Shown piece by piece: positions 26,498-34,417 of a stretch of 64,000 nt of DNA. The position numbers and the translations under genes were made by a program. A model generated the notes under the pieces. The model made no database searches. It was given only the letters and a program-made list of their open reading frames with translations, and had not been told where the DNA came from. The stretch covers positions 6,091,501 to 6,155,500 of the forward strand of contig NZ_CP063849.1 of the NCBI RefSeq assembly GCF_015277775.1, given 5' to 3'. The DNA is from Paludibaculum fermentans. Lineage in GTDB: Bacteria; Acidobacteriota; Terriglobia; Bryobacterales; Bryobacteraceae. Each line of letters begins with the position of its first letter. Position 1 is the first letter of the stretch.

Positions 26498-26969
26498 GTG
26501 CTTCTCCACCCGGCGCTGATTCTCTCCCTATTACTCGCCCCAGCCCCGGATCGCCGGCTCATTCAATCACGTTCCGGGCGGGTGTACGTCATCGATTTCA
26601 AGAAGGTGAGCCGGCCTGTGAATGGATGGCATCGCCAGGCCGGCGAAAGTGTATCAACTCGGCCTCATCACACTTTGGCCGGAAGGGGCCGGCACACTCT
26701 CGTTCGACGATGTCGAAGTGAGCGGCCTCTCGGGGCCTTCCCTGTCTGACCAGCTCTATTATGTCCGTGCAGTCGACACGTCAGGTGCCCGCGACAAGGC
26801 GTGGTCGGTCGAAGGCGCCGCCCAGCCCGATGGCACCTATCGCCGCGCCGTGGTTCGCACGCCCGTATTCACCTTGAAAGCGCCCCACGTTCGAGTGATC
26901 GAAACGGGAGACGCTGTGAAGATCCAGGTGCTCGCCCGCGTCTGTGAGGGCTCCTGCGCGTCTCAGTAG
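26498..26969 (+). pseudogene. Possible frameshifted secreted beta-sandwich protein gene
   Basis: Two overlapping frames look like parts of one gene. From GTG 26498, frame 2 encodes a hydrophobic leader (LLHPALILSLLLAPAPD) and RVYVIDFKKVSRPVNGWHRQAGE; from about 26640, frame 3 continues with KVYQLGLITLWPEGAGTL-SFDDVEVSG to the stop at 26969 (CEGSCASQ). The GAGTLSFDDVEV piece looks like the edge of a carbohydrate-binding or laminin-like beta sandwich. Joining needs a single-base shift near 26630-26640. A TTGAAT..GATAAA promoter lies just before the GTG with no ribosome site (leaderless). Alternatively only the 115-codon frame from 26622 is real. No family is firmly recognised. Confidence 0.4.
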
Positions 26970-27303
26970 CCTGCCACGTGCCGCTCCGGCTCATTCAACC
27001 GCCGGCCGCGGAAACTGCGAGGGTTGCGGCGCCTACCCTGTGAAAGCTTCCAGGAGGCCCGGGGACCGGCCGGAATCCTGCCATGAGGAGCGCCTCGGAG
27101 AGCGGCAGCCCGGGACGCGGGCGCTGAGCCCGGACGATCACCCCGCCACCCCCGCAGACTTCTCCCCCATTCCCCCACGTTAAGCCTCCTTCATCACAGA
27201 ACAATCAAAAATTTCTTCTCCCCTGCAATCAATCAATTACAGACATCCCTCTCCTCAATCCTTGGTCCACGCCCCCTAAGAATGGGTATAGAGGACATTT
27301 TCC
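26970..27303. other. Intergenic region, 334 bases
   Basis: GC-rich first half with several short hairpins; after about 27190 an AT-richer leader ends in GGTATAGAGGA just before the next gene. A CGCCCCCTAAG block at 27269-27279 resembles the distal half of the shared promoter element, but no TGATCA partner is at the right distance. Confidence 0.35.
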
Positions 27304-27783
27304 ATGTACACCACCGAACCAATCGACTGCGCCTTCCCCGACATCGACCTCCTCACCCGCCACACTGAGGTCGAAGAAGACGGCATCCTCACCGGCCCCA
27401 ACGCCACCGGAGCCATCACCTTCTGCGAACGCAAGGGCTTCTACAAAAAAGTACGTGCCGCCGTCCACGAACAGTACAAACCCGCCAACGTCTACCAGCA
27501 CATCCTCGCCGACCGCATGGCCGACTGCATCTGGCGCGCCGAACGCTACGCCTCCTTCGAAACCACTGCCCTGAACTTTCAGATCCAGCGCCAATGGGAC
27601 CACACCAATGAGCTCGTCCCCAAAGCCAGCGTCGGCGTCCACGCCTACCAGGCTTTCCAGACCATGGACCCCGCCCAACGCAAATCCCTCATGGAAGCCC
27701 TCAAACTCGAGGAACGCTACTGGCGCCGCCATCGCGTCCTCGCCGCCGAACTGCGTCTCGTCCAGCGCCTCTACCCCAACTGA
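27304..27783 (+). CDS. Conserved hypothetical protein of acidobacterial type
   Basis: 159 residues, soluble, charged and largely helical (AITFCERKGFYKKVRAAVHE; LNFQIQRQWDHTNELVPKA; RKSLMEALKLEERYWRRHRV). No motif I recognise. Start: ATG 27304 with GAGGA nine bases upstream. It lies 41 bases before, and in the same direction as, the 'ANRANAQKSTGPRT' family gene, so the two are probably one transcript. The pair suggests an accessory family specific to this lineage; I cannot assign a function. Confidence 0.65.
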   Translation: MYTTEPIDCAFPDIDLLTRHTEVEEDGILTGPNATGAITFCERKGFYKKVRAAVHEQYKPANVYQHILADRMADCIWRAERYASFETTALNFQIQRQWDHTNELVPKASVGVHAYQAFQTMDPAQRKSLMEALKLEERYWRRHRVLAAELRLVQRLYPN

Positions 27784-27824
27784 GCGCGCACTCCAACCCC
27801 AAGTATCGACGAAAGGACCACGTC

Positions 27825-28955
27825 ATGCCCCTTGCCCAAATCTCGGAAAAGCGCCTTGCCGCCAACCGGGCCAACGCCCAAAAATCCACCGGCCCGCGCA
27901 CTGCAAAGGGCAAAGCCAAAGTCGCCGAAAATGCCCGCCGCACCGGAGTCCACAGCGCCGGCCACCGCATGCCGCCCCGCATCGAAGCCCACTTCCGGGC
28001 CATCGCCGAAGCCCGCACTCAACACCTGGCCGATCCATCCATTCATGCCCTCAGCTTCGAATGGCACATGCTCCAGGGCCACCTCGCCCTCCACGATAGC
28101 CGCGAACGCGCCCTCTTCAACGCCGGTCTCGAATACGGCCGCGGCAACGAGGACGCCGCGCGCGAATGGGTCCTCCGTCAGCACGGTTACATTCAGGCCC
28201 TCAATCGCTACGCCGGCTGGATCCAGATGCGCCTCCGCCGTGTCGAAGCCGCCATCCTGGCCACCTCGGCCGGACTGGACCACCTCGTCCGACTCCTGGC
28301 CTCCTGCGAGCAGGCCGGGTCCGAAGCCACCCAACCCACTGCGAATTTTGAGGGAACAAACCCATCTGCTCCGGAACCGCCGTCCGCCGCGCCGGAACCC
28401 ACCGCGGAATTTGAGGGAACAAACCCACTTTCCGTCTCCGGACTGCCGCCGGGGGCGCCTGCGGAACCAGCCTGCCCCACGCCAGCTCCATCGGTTCCCT
28501 CCCCCTGCGCCAGGCCGCAGCACGCGGACCTTCGGCGGCGTCTCCCCCGCCAGGGCCGACACCGAAGGTCTCAGTCCTCTTTGTCGAACGCTTCGCGGTG
28601 GTTCCCCTGCACTCCCGGACGGGCTAGAGGACACGGACGAAGTGCGCGATCGCGTGCCCGCTGGCCTCGCTGGAATAGACCACGACGTGGGCGCCGGCGG
28701 CAACTCCGTGCGCCGTGTCCTTGGCGGCGGTCTTGGTGGCGTGCTCACTCAGCTTGTACGTCTTCACTGAGCCGTCCTTCGCCTTCACTGCCACGGTCCG
28801 CGCGCCTTCGTCGATCGCCTGCACCGTCCCTTCGGTCGCCTTCAATCCCTTGTCGCCGACCTTCTGGATCTTCAGCGCGCTTTGGCGCGTGCCGGCAACG
28901 GTGTAGTACACCACCACATCTGAGCCCTTGGTCACACCGTGCAGTGCGCCCTTGA
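27825..28955 (+). CDS. 'ANRANAQKSTGPRT' family protein with probable 3' frameshift
   Basis: The first 180 residues match a family common in Acidobacteria and Planctomycetes that opens RLAANRANAQKSTGPRTAKGKA (helical, basic; function unknown) and continues EWHMLQGHLALHDSRERALF and QALNRYAGWIQMRLRRVEAAIL. Two copies of a 21-residue unit with FEGTNP follow. From about 28480 the frame turns into low-complexity Arg/Ser sequence that runs antisense through the neighbour to 28955. In another frame the DNA reads GPTPKVSVLFVERFAVVPLH and stops at TAG 28625-28627, a more natural end. So the real gene may end near 28627 after a one-base shift. Start: ATG 27825 with AAAGGA upstream. Confidence 0.6.
   Translation: MPLAQISEKRLAANRANAQKSTGPRTAKGKAKVAENARRTGVHSAGHRMPPRIEAHFRAIAEARTQHLADPSIHALSFEWHMLQGHLALHDSRERALFNAGLEYGRGNEDAAREWVLRQHGYIQALNRYAGWIQMRLRRVEAAILATSAGLDHLVRLLASCEQAGSEATQPTANFEGTNPSAPEPPSAAPEPTAEFEGTNPLSVSGLPPGAPAEPACPTPAPSVPSPCARPQHADLRRRLPRQGRHRRSQSSLSNASRWFPCTPGRARGHGRSARSRARWPRWNRPRRGRRRQLRAPCPWRRSWWRAHSACTSSLSRPSPSLPRSARLRRSPAPSLRSPSIPCRRPSGSSARFGACRQRCSTPPHLSPWSHRAVRP
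28347..28427 (+). repeat. 63-base-period direct repeat encoding FEGTNP
   Basis: TTTGAGGGAACAAACCCA occurs at 28347-28364 and again, identical, at 28410-28427. The flanks encode PTANFEGTNP and PTAEFEGTNP. It is an in-frame tandem duplication in a proline-rich linker. Confidence 0.75.
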
Positions 28956-29172
28956 CCACACCCTGGCGCTCAGGTTCGAACCCCAGCACCTCGCTGGTCT
29001 TCGTTACCTCCACCGTATACAGCGTGCCGTCGGCCGCCTTCACCACCGCGGTCTCGCGTTCCACCGCAATCTCGTCCACGGTTCCATAGACAGCGCGCAC
29101 ATCCGTCCGCGCGGAACAGAGGGCCGGCACCATCACCAGTGCCGCCAGTGCGGTCATCATCATCGACTTCAT
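28624..29172 (-). CDS. Secreted protein with internally duplicated small beta domain (DUF5666-like)
   Basis: 182 residues. Signal peptide MKSMMMTALAALVMVPALCS, then two copies of one domain: GTVDEIAVERETAVVKAADG-TLYTVEV...GALHGVTKGSDVVVYYTVAG and GTVQAIDEGARTVAVKAKDG-SVKTYKL...AHGVAAGAHVVVYSSEASG. The pattern resembles OB-like domains of the DUF5666 type in secreted proteins. No catalytic residue is evident; a periplasmic binding role is a guess. Start: ATG 29172 with AAGGAGA upstream. A clear TGATCA/CGCCCC element lies 90 bases upstream, touching the stop codon of the next minus-strand gene. Confidence 0.7.
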   Translation of the reverse strand: MKSMMMTALAALVMVPALCSARTDVRAVYGTVDEIAVERETAVVKAADGTLYTVEVTKTSEVLGFEPERQGVVKGALHGVTKGSDVVVYYTVAGTRQSALKIQKVGDKGLKATEGTVQAIDEGARTVAVKAKDGSVKTYKLSEHATKTAAKDTAHGVAAGAHVVVYSSEASGHAIAHFVRVL

Positions 29173-29231
29173 ATCGTTCTCCTTGCTTGTTGATCTGGTA
29201 GCCGGAAGGCTCTCTTCGCGGCCGCACTCAC

Positions 29232-29262
29232 TAAGGGGCGCATGGGGCGCGGAAAATGATCA
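29232..29262 (-). promoter_or_regulatory. Shared TGATCA/CGCCCC element upstream of the DUF5666-like gene
   Basis: The minus strand reads TGATCATTTTCC from 29262 and CGCCCCTTAG at 29240-29231. It begins immediately after the TGA stop of the GH64-like gene (29263-29265). Confidence 0.62.
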
Positions 29263-31398
29263 TCATCTCGATCCGCGCCGCCGGCCGGTGATGGCCAGGG
29301 TTACCGTGTTGGACATCACGCCATCGGCTTCGACGGCCACCGGCACGGCCCGGCCGCTGCTGACGCCTTCGGGGACCAGGAAACTGATCTCGTAACGGCC
29401 CACTTCGCCCGGAGTGAGCCCGGAGTCCAGCACCACGGCCTCCACGCCATGCACCCATACTCGCGGCCTCGACAGCGTGCCGGCGCGCGGCGACGAGGGA
29501 GCCGGCTCTCCGGTGCGCGGCTGATGGTTCACCGCCCCCAGGCCCGTGCAGTAGAGGACTACCTCCGATCCGGGCCACGCCGGATTGCTCGCGTCCGCCA
29601 GTTGGGAGTCCCGGCTATAGATGAGCCCCTGCCCCGAGCCGTGACCGTTCAGGGCGAAGAGTTCAGGGGCGGCATGCGCCAGCGAAACTGTCTCCACTTC
29701 GGTGGCCTGGGTTCGGCCCACCAGTTGAAGCCCGGCGCTGGCCTGGCCCTGGAGCTCCCAGGGAATCTGGATCAGCGCTTCGTCGGGACGCACCAGGAGA
29801 ATCGGCGCCGCGACCGAGCCGTTCCACCGGGCGGTCAGCCCACCCAGGCTGTAGGGTAAGGGAACCTGCACACCGGGCGCTCGAAACTGCGCGCTGACCG
29901 GCACGCCGCCATGGATCGCAATCACGCTGCCAGGGACAGCCGGAGAAGCTATCTCCCGGGTGGCGACGCTATGTGCGGTGATCTCCGCCGGCCCGCTGGC
30001 CTGGGGCGCCTGGGTATCGGGCAGGATGGACAAGGTCACGGTGGCGCCGTCCGTGAAGGAGGCCAGGGGCGACTGGAGGCGGTCGTTGTAGGCGAAGCCG
30101 TAAGCGTCGCTGATGCTGGTGAGGTAGGCCGCGTATTGCATGTAGCGATCATCGTGCGACGGCTCGGCGGACGAGAACGCGTCGGTGATGAGGAGCCGGG
30201 GCTGGTCGGTCCCGTCAGGGCGGTTGCCGTACCAGGTCCAGGAGGGCGAGTCGCCAATCGCGGTGCCGGGCTGCGCGGGGTTGTCGATGGTGCTCCCCGC
30301 CAGTCCGAGGTCGAGAGCGGCGAAATAGTCAGCGGTCACCTTCTCGACGATACTGTTGGCGTTGGTCCCCGCCAGCAAAGTCCAGTCGGGATTGGCCCCG
30401 TAGATGGCATGGTCCGTCAGGTTGACGGCAGGCACCCGGATCACCAGCGGCAAATCTCCTGAGCCACTATTCACAGTGCCCTGCATCACCAGATCGCCGG
30501 CGGCGATGGCTGTGCCGGCAATGGTGGTGGGTGTGTTGTAGAGACTGGCCGTCAGGTTGTAGCTCTGGAAGGGGCCGCCCTTGCTGATCTGGCCGTTGTG
30601 GCCTCTGATTTCCGTCTGGACCGGCTGGCCGGGATTCGTCCGGCTGCCGGTCTTCAGGTAGGTGACATAGCTGGCCAGGCTCTTGTAGACCGTCGCGCCG
30701 GAAGCACTGGTCGGTGCGACGCTGGCGGGGCTGATGATGCGCACGATGGACCCGCCGCTCACCTGGGGGATCGTGACGCCATACTCACCCAGGCCGATGG
30801 CGCCGGTCGCATTCTGCCGGCTGCTCACCGCGTAGCTCGTGAGGGCGCCCAGGGCGGTGAATGCATTGGCCGTGGTTTCGCGCCACGTCAGGTGGGCCGG
30901 CGCAAAGCGCCCTCCGTCTGAGTCGATCTGCAAAGGGATGCCGAAAAAGTCCTGTGCCGAGAGATTGGCGCCTCCCGCCAGGCCGGTCTCGGCGGAGTCG
31001 AGGTCTATCTCAACTTTGTCCCACCGCGTGGAGAAGTCGGGCAGGCTGGGGTTGGCAAAGTTCGGGCTATAGCCATTACTGCTGTTCGCTGTGGTGAGCG
31101 GGGACCCCAGCGAGAAGTAGATGCGGCCTGAGTTGAAATGGCTCAGCGCCACACCCGCGCTGAGATCGGTAAGGCGGTAGGCGACTCCCTTGGCCAGCGG
31201 TGTGTGATCGGCGAGATTGACCGCCGTCAGCACGCCGCCGCCGCCAAAGGAGACATAGGCCGGGAGAGTCGAGGCGTCAGGCCGCAGATTGGCGAATTTC
31301 AATAGGACCGGCGCCACAGTATCCGCCTGGAGAACACCCAGGAACGGAAGGACAATCAGAGCGGCCAGCTTGTTGGAGGTGCGCAATGTTGGAAACAT
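29263..31398 (-). CDS. Secreted GH64 (beta-1,3-glucanase)-like protein with TIGR03437 C-terminal domain
   Basis: 711 residues. Signal peptide MFPTLRTSNKLAALIVLPFL. Residues 35-430 resemble the thaumatin-like fold of GH64 laminaripentaose-producing glucanases: GRIYFSLGSPL, FANPSLPDFSTRWDKVEIDL, LSAQDFFGIPLQIDSDGG and, later, SVATREIASP. The last 220 residues are a TIGR03437 Solibacter-type C-terminal domain (PILLVRPDEALIQIPWEL; WPGSEVVLYCTGLGAVN; GEVGRYEISFLVPEGVSSG). It would be an exported glucan-binding or glucan-cleaving protein. I cannot verify the GH64 catalytic acids by eye. Start: ATG 31398; the ribosome site is weak. A TGATCA at 31436-31441 lies 43 bases upstream, but the C-run block is poor. 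Divergent from the sigma gene. Confidence 0.75.
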   Translation of the reverse strand: MFPTLRTSNKLAALIVLPFLGVLQADTVAPVLLKFANLRPDASTLPAYVSFGGGGVLTAVNLADHTPLAKGVAYRLTDLSAGVALSHFNSGRIYFSLGSPLTTANSSNGYSPNFANPSLPDFSTRWDKVEIDLDSAETGLAGGANLSAQDFFGIPLQIDSDGGRFAPAHLTWRETTANAFTALGALTSYAVSSRQNATGAIGLGEYGVTIPQVSGGSIVRIISPASVAPTSASGATVYKSLASYVTYLKTGSRTNPGQPVQTEIRGHNGQISKGGPFQSYNLTASLYNTPTTIAGTAIAAGDLVMQGTVNSGSGDLPLVIRVPAVNLTDHAIYGANPDWTLLAGTNANSIVEKVTADYFAALDLGLAGSTIDNPAQPGTAIGDSPSWTWYGNRPDGTDQPRLLITDAFSSAEPSHDDRYMQYAAYLTSISDAYGFAYNDRLQSPLASFTDGATVTLSILPDTQAPQASGPAEITAHSVATREIASPAVPGSVIAIHGGVPVSAQFRAPGVQVPLPYSLGGLTARWNGSVAAPILLVRPDEALIQIPWELQGQASAGLQLVGRTQATEVETVSLAHAAPELFALNGHGSGQGLIYSRDSQLADASNPAWPGSEVVLYCTGLGAVNHQPRTGEPAPSSPRAGTLSRPRVWVHGVEAVVLDSGLTPGEVGRYEISFLVPEGVSSGRAVPVAVEADGVMSNTVTLAITGRRRGSR

Positions 31399-31482
31399 CT
31401 GTCAGAAAGGACAGTGGCCAGTTCCAGGTGCCAGATGATCAATGTTGCGAAAACCGGGCTGGCTCGGCCGCCGCGGGCCAAT

Positions 31483-31491
31483 TGCTATACT
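31483..31491 (+). promoter_or_regulatory. Extended -10 box of the second ECF sigma gene (leaderless)
   Basis: TGCTATACT, with 11 bases between it and the TTG at 31503. It matches TGCTATATT before the first sigma gene. No ribosome site lies between, so the messenger is probably leaderless or nearly so. Confidence 0.6.
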
Positions 31492-31502
31492 CACAAAAAG
31501 CA

Positions 31503-32069
31503 TTGAGCACCAGCACCGACAACATCACCCAGTTGATGGAGGCCCTTCGGAAAGGCGATGGCCGTGCGGCGGAGCGCCTGACGGAGATCTTCTACCCCGA
31601 ACTGAAACGCCTGGCCGCGGCCAAGCTGCGGGGGGAACGCAAGGATCATAGCTGGCAGCCGACCCTCCTGGTGAATGAGCTGTACCTCCAGCTCATGAAA
31701 ATCAAGTCCCTTCAGCCGTCCGAATTCGATCGCCAGGACGACCGCGCCGCCTTCCTGTCGCTGGCGGGCCAGATCATGAAGCGGTTGCTCATCCATCACT
31801 CCAGGCCGCTGTCCGCCAAGGCGAAAAAAGTGCCCGTCTGGGACGACATGCAAATCACCGAGGACGACAGCCTCCTCGAAGTGGAACGCATGTTGGTTCA
31901 GCTCGGGAACATCCGGCCCGTACTGCGGACCGTCGTCGAAATGAAGGTCTTTGAGGGCAAGACGTCGGAAGAGATCGCGCTGGAGCTAGGCTGCTCCACC
32001 GTGACGATCCACCGCCACTGGCAGTTCGCCCGGCACTGGCTGCGGGATGCCTGGCCGGTCGATGAGTAG
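31503..32069 (+). CDS. ECF-type RNA polymerase sigma factor (TIGR02999 type), paralogue of 5042-5614
   Basis: 188 residues from TTG 31503 (STSTDNITQLMEALRKGDG). Region 2: YPELKRLAAAKLRGERKDHSWQPTLLVNELYLQL; region 4: MKVFEGKTSEEIALELGCSTVTIHRHWQFARHWL. Very similar to the sigma factor at 5042. No anti-sigma factor is adjacent. Starts further upstream would place the promoter inside the gene, so the TTG is preferred. The gene lies next to the RND operon and two kinase genes, and in its TIGR02999/ECF43-like class control by Ser/Thr phosphorylation is known in some members. It is a candidate to read the TGATCA/CCCC element, but that is inference. Confidence 0.88.
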   Translation: MSTSTDNITQLMEALRKGDGRAAERLTEIFYPELKRLAAAKLRGERKDHSWQPTLLVNELYLQLMKIKSLQPSEFDRQDDRAAFLSLAGQIMKRLLIHHSRPLSAKAKKVPVWDDMQITEDDSLLEVERMLVQLGNIRPVLRTVVEMKVFEGKTSEEIALELGCSTVTIHRHWQFARHWLRDAWPVDE

Positions 32070-32080
32070 ACCCCGGTCCC

Positions 32081-32968
32081 TCAGGAAAGCACCCCATCCG
32101 TTGCCTCCACCGCGGCGGGTATCCGCGCCTCCCCGAGTTGTTCCAGCAGGTTGATCTCGATCGTCCGTGAGATGGCCAGCATCGGGGTGCCGTAAGCAGT
32201 GCTGTCGAACGGATCCTCCAGGTTCTTGCCGATCCGGTTCAGCGATAGGAATATGAACGTGACGACGCCGGTGAACACCGGGGTCATCAGGCCGACATCC
32301 TGCACGATGCTCAACGGCACAATCAGGCAGTAGAGATAGATGAAGATCTCCGGGAAGTAGTCATACTGCCGAGGCAGAGGCGTATTCTTGATCCGCTCGC
32401 AGCCGCCCAGCGTGCTGGTCAGGGCTCGCAGCGTCTGGTCGAGCAGGGTCAGGCGGAGCTCAGTGAGAGACCCCGCGTCCGCCGCGGCGGTGATGCGGCG
32501 CTGCATGACCTGCAGCAGCGCGGAGGGTATGTTGCTCTGGGCCGTCACCGGCGGGATCTCCTCCGGCGCCAGGCGTCCAGGCAGCTCTATTGAAGGATCC
32601 TCGCCGCGCAGGTGGCGCCGCAGCGCGTGCACAAATGCGATCTGGCTGAAGATTACGCGCTCGGCCACGCGGCGCTCCGGCGTGTAGGCCAGCACCTGGC
32701 GGGCGAGTGTGCGCGAGGAGTTCACCAGTTCACCCCATAGGATCCGCGCCTCCCACCAGCGCTGGTAGGCGGAGTTGGTGCGGAAGCCGAGGATCATCCC
32801 CAGGCCTGCGCCAATCAGGCTCACGGTGGTGGCGGGCGCCGCCGGAATCAGGAACCAGTGCAACTCCTGCGCCATGCTGATCAGCAGCGCGAATCCAATA
32901 TCGAAGGCCAGGGGCTTGCGGATCTGCCATAGCACCTGGCTCCAGTCAAGCCGGTTCTGAACTAGCAT
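32081..32968 (-). CDS. Bestrophin-family membrane protein (anion channel-like)
   Basis: 295 residues. The motif FRTNSAYQRWWEARILWGEL is diagnostic of the bestrophin/RFP-TM family; hydrophobic stretches near residues 22-45 and 50-65 and again near 205-240 (FIYLYCLIVPLSIVQDVGLM; VFTGVVTFIFLSL) fit its four-helix layout, and GKNLEDPFD is also typical. Bacterial members form pentameric ion channels in the inner membrane. Start: ATG 32968 with GGAGAG upstream. It follows the outer-membrane factor gene by 15 bases, so it should be the last gene of the efflux operon. That link is unusual but the spacing is clear. Confidence 0.88.
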   Translation of the reverse strand: MLVQNRLDWSQVLWQIRKPLAFDIGFALLISMAQELHWFLIPAAPATTVSLIGAGLGMILGFRTNSAYQRWWEARILWGELVNSSRTLARQVLAYTPERRVAERVIFSQIAFVHALRRHLRGEDPSIELPGRLAPEEIPPVTAQSNIPSALLQVMQRRITAAADAGSLTELRLTLLDQTLRALTSTLGGCERIKNTPLPRQYDYFPEIFIYLYCLIVPLSIVQDVGLMTPVFTGVVTFIFLSLNRIGKNLEDPFDSTAYGTPMLAISRTIEINLLEQLGEARIPAAVEATDGVLS

Positions 32969-32983
32969 CGGAGACTCTCCGCC

Positions 32984-34417
32984 CTAGCGTTCACTGCCAG
33001 CAGGCGGATTCGCCCACTCCTCGTCGTTGAGCTTCCAGCCGCCGCCCAGCGCCTTGTAAAGCTGGACGATCACCACGCGGCGGTTGATCTCTGTCACTGC
33101 CTCGGCGTTCTCAGCCGGAAACAGCTGCTGCTGGGCCTCCAGCACTTCGAAGTAGCTCGACCGGCCCGAGGCATAGCGCTTCAGCACGACATCGACGGAC
33201 TCCCGGTAGGCCGCCACCGTGGCCAGTTGCTGCGCGCGGATCTGCTCGAACTTCTCATGCGAGGCGAGGGCGTCCGCGACATCCCGGAAGGCGCCCAGGG
33301 CTGTCTGCTGATAGCCGAGGCGGGCCTGCTCCCAGGCCGCTACGGCCTCGCGTTTGCGCGCCTTGAGGGCGCCTCCCTGATACAGCGGGCCGGCCAGGTT
33401 CGAGGCGAAGCTGAAGGCGGGCGTCCGGCCATCGACGATGTCGGACAGCGGGGTGCTCAACGCGCCCACCAGCGCCGTCAGTCCAATGCGGGGAAAGTAG
33501 GCCGCCTGGGCCACGCCCACCTGCGCGTTCGTCTGGCGCACCAGTTGTTCGGCCGACCGCACATCCGGCCGGCGCTCCAACAGGTCCGACGGCAATCCGG
33601 CCGGGATGGCCGGCGGCGGCTGGCGCTCCAGCAGTGAGCCGTGGCGTTCGATCGGGCCCGGGTTGCGGCCCAGCACGACGCTGATCTGGTTCTCCTTCAG
33701 CAGGATCTGCCGCTCCAGTTCGGGAATGGTGGCGGCGGCGGCCGCGCGCGCAGCCGCAGCTCGGGAAGTATCGAGACGGGAGGCGGCGCCCCCCTCCAGG
33801 CGCCGCTGGAACAGGCTCACCGTCGCGTCGAACGACTCGGTAGTCCGCCTGGCGATCTGCAGTTGGAGATCGAGCCCGAGCAGTTCGAAATAGGCCTGCG
33901 CCGTCTCACTGGCCACCAGCAGCCGCACGCCGCGGCGTGCTTCTTCCGTCTGCAGGTAGGCGGCGAGGGCGGCTTCGTTGGAACGCCGGATGCGCCCCCA
34001 CATGTCTGCCTCCCAACTCACACGGCCCACGGCCGCAAACGCGCCACGCACCGCTCCGCCATTCACCGTGGGGTTGCCGGCGAACTCGTTGCGGCCCGTG
34101 CTGAGGGCCGATTCGTAGCCCACGGCCGGATAGAAGGCAGCGCGGGCCTCCGCGGCCATGGCGCGCGCCTGTTCCACCCGCCGTGTGGCGGTGAGCAAGT
34201 CGTAGTTGTTGGCCAGGGCCGTGCGCACCAGGTCCTGTAGAACCGGATCCGCGTACACGCCCCACCAGGGCAGGTCCGCCAGCGGCTCCGCCTGCGGTGC
34301 GAACGTTTCGGCGCCGCGGAACTGCGCGGGCGTCTGGACACGGGGCCGGTGGTAGTTCGGCCCCACGACACAGCCGGAAAGGGCGAGGATCAATGGGAAC
34401 AGCGCGGCGAGGCGCAT
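32984..34417 (-). CDS. RND efflux outer-membrane factor lipoprotein (NodT/OprM type)
   Basis: 477 residues. Lipoprotein signal [20 protein letters not shown] with the lipobox LSGC, then PNYHRP, typical of NodT/OprM channels. Long helical repeats (SNLAGPLYQGGALKARKREA; RYASGRSSYFEVLEAQQQLF) follow the TolC-type layout. It forms the outer-membrane duct of the tripartite pump with the next two proteins. Start: ATG 34417; its A is also the last base of the TGA stop of the pump gene, so translation is coupled. An open extension upstream of this ATG in the same frame is only the pump gene read out of frame. Confidence 0.93.
   Translation of the reverse strand: MRLAALFPLILALSGCVVGPNYHRPRVQTPAQFRGAETFAPQAEPLADLPWWGVYADPVLQDLVRTALANNYDLLTATRRVEQARAMAAEARAAFYPAVGYESALSTGRNEFAGNPTVNGGAVRGAFAAVGRVSWEADMWGRIRRSNEAALAAYLQTEEARRGVRLLVASETAQAYFELLGLDLQLQIARRTTESFDATVSLFQRRLEGGAASRLDTSRAAAARAAAAATIPELERQILLKENQISVVLGRNPGPIERHGSLLERQPPPAIPAGLPSDLLERRPDVRSAEQLVRQTNAQVGVAQAAYFPRIGLTALVGALSTPLSDIVDGRTPAFSFASNLAGPLYQGGALKARKREAVAAWEQARLGYQQTALGAFRDVADALASHEKFEQIRAQQLATVAAYRESVDVVLKRYASGRSSYFEVLEAQQQLFPAENAEAVTEINRRVVIVQLYKALGGGWKLNDEEWANPPAGSER

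Noticed and set aside
26970-27110. Fragments resembling a cobalamin riboswitch (TGTGAA, CCAGGAG, CCTGCC)
   Set aside because: The pieces are not in the conserved order or spacing, no paired stems match the class, and the next gene is not related to B12.
27269-27279. CGCCCCCTAAG before the 27304 gene as a thirteenth shared promoter
   Set aside because: No TGATCA-like block lies at the right distance upstream; the C-run alone is common in this GC-rich genome.
27229-27732. Minus-strand ORF of 167 codons, rich in Gly/Val/Phe
   Set aside because: It is antisense to the 27304 gene, which has a proper ribosome site and an operon partner; its composition is that of a reversed GC-rich gene.
31436-31441. 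TGATCA upstream of the GH64-like gene as a member of the shared promoter set
   Set aside because: Block 1 is present but the distal block reads GGCCACTG with no C-run, and the distance to the ATG (43 bases) is shorter than in the others. Kept only as a weak candidate.
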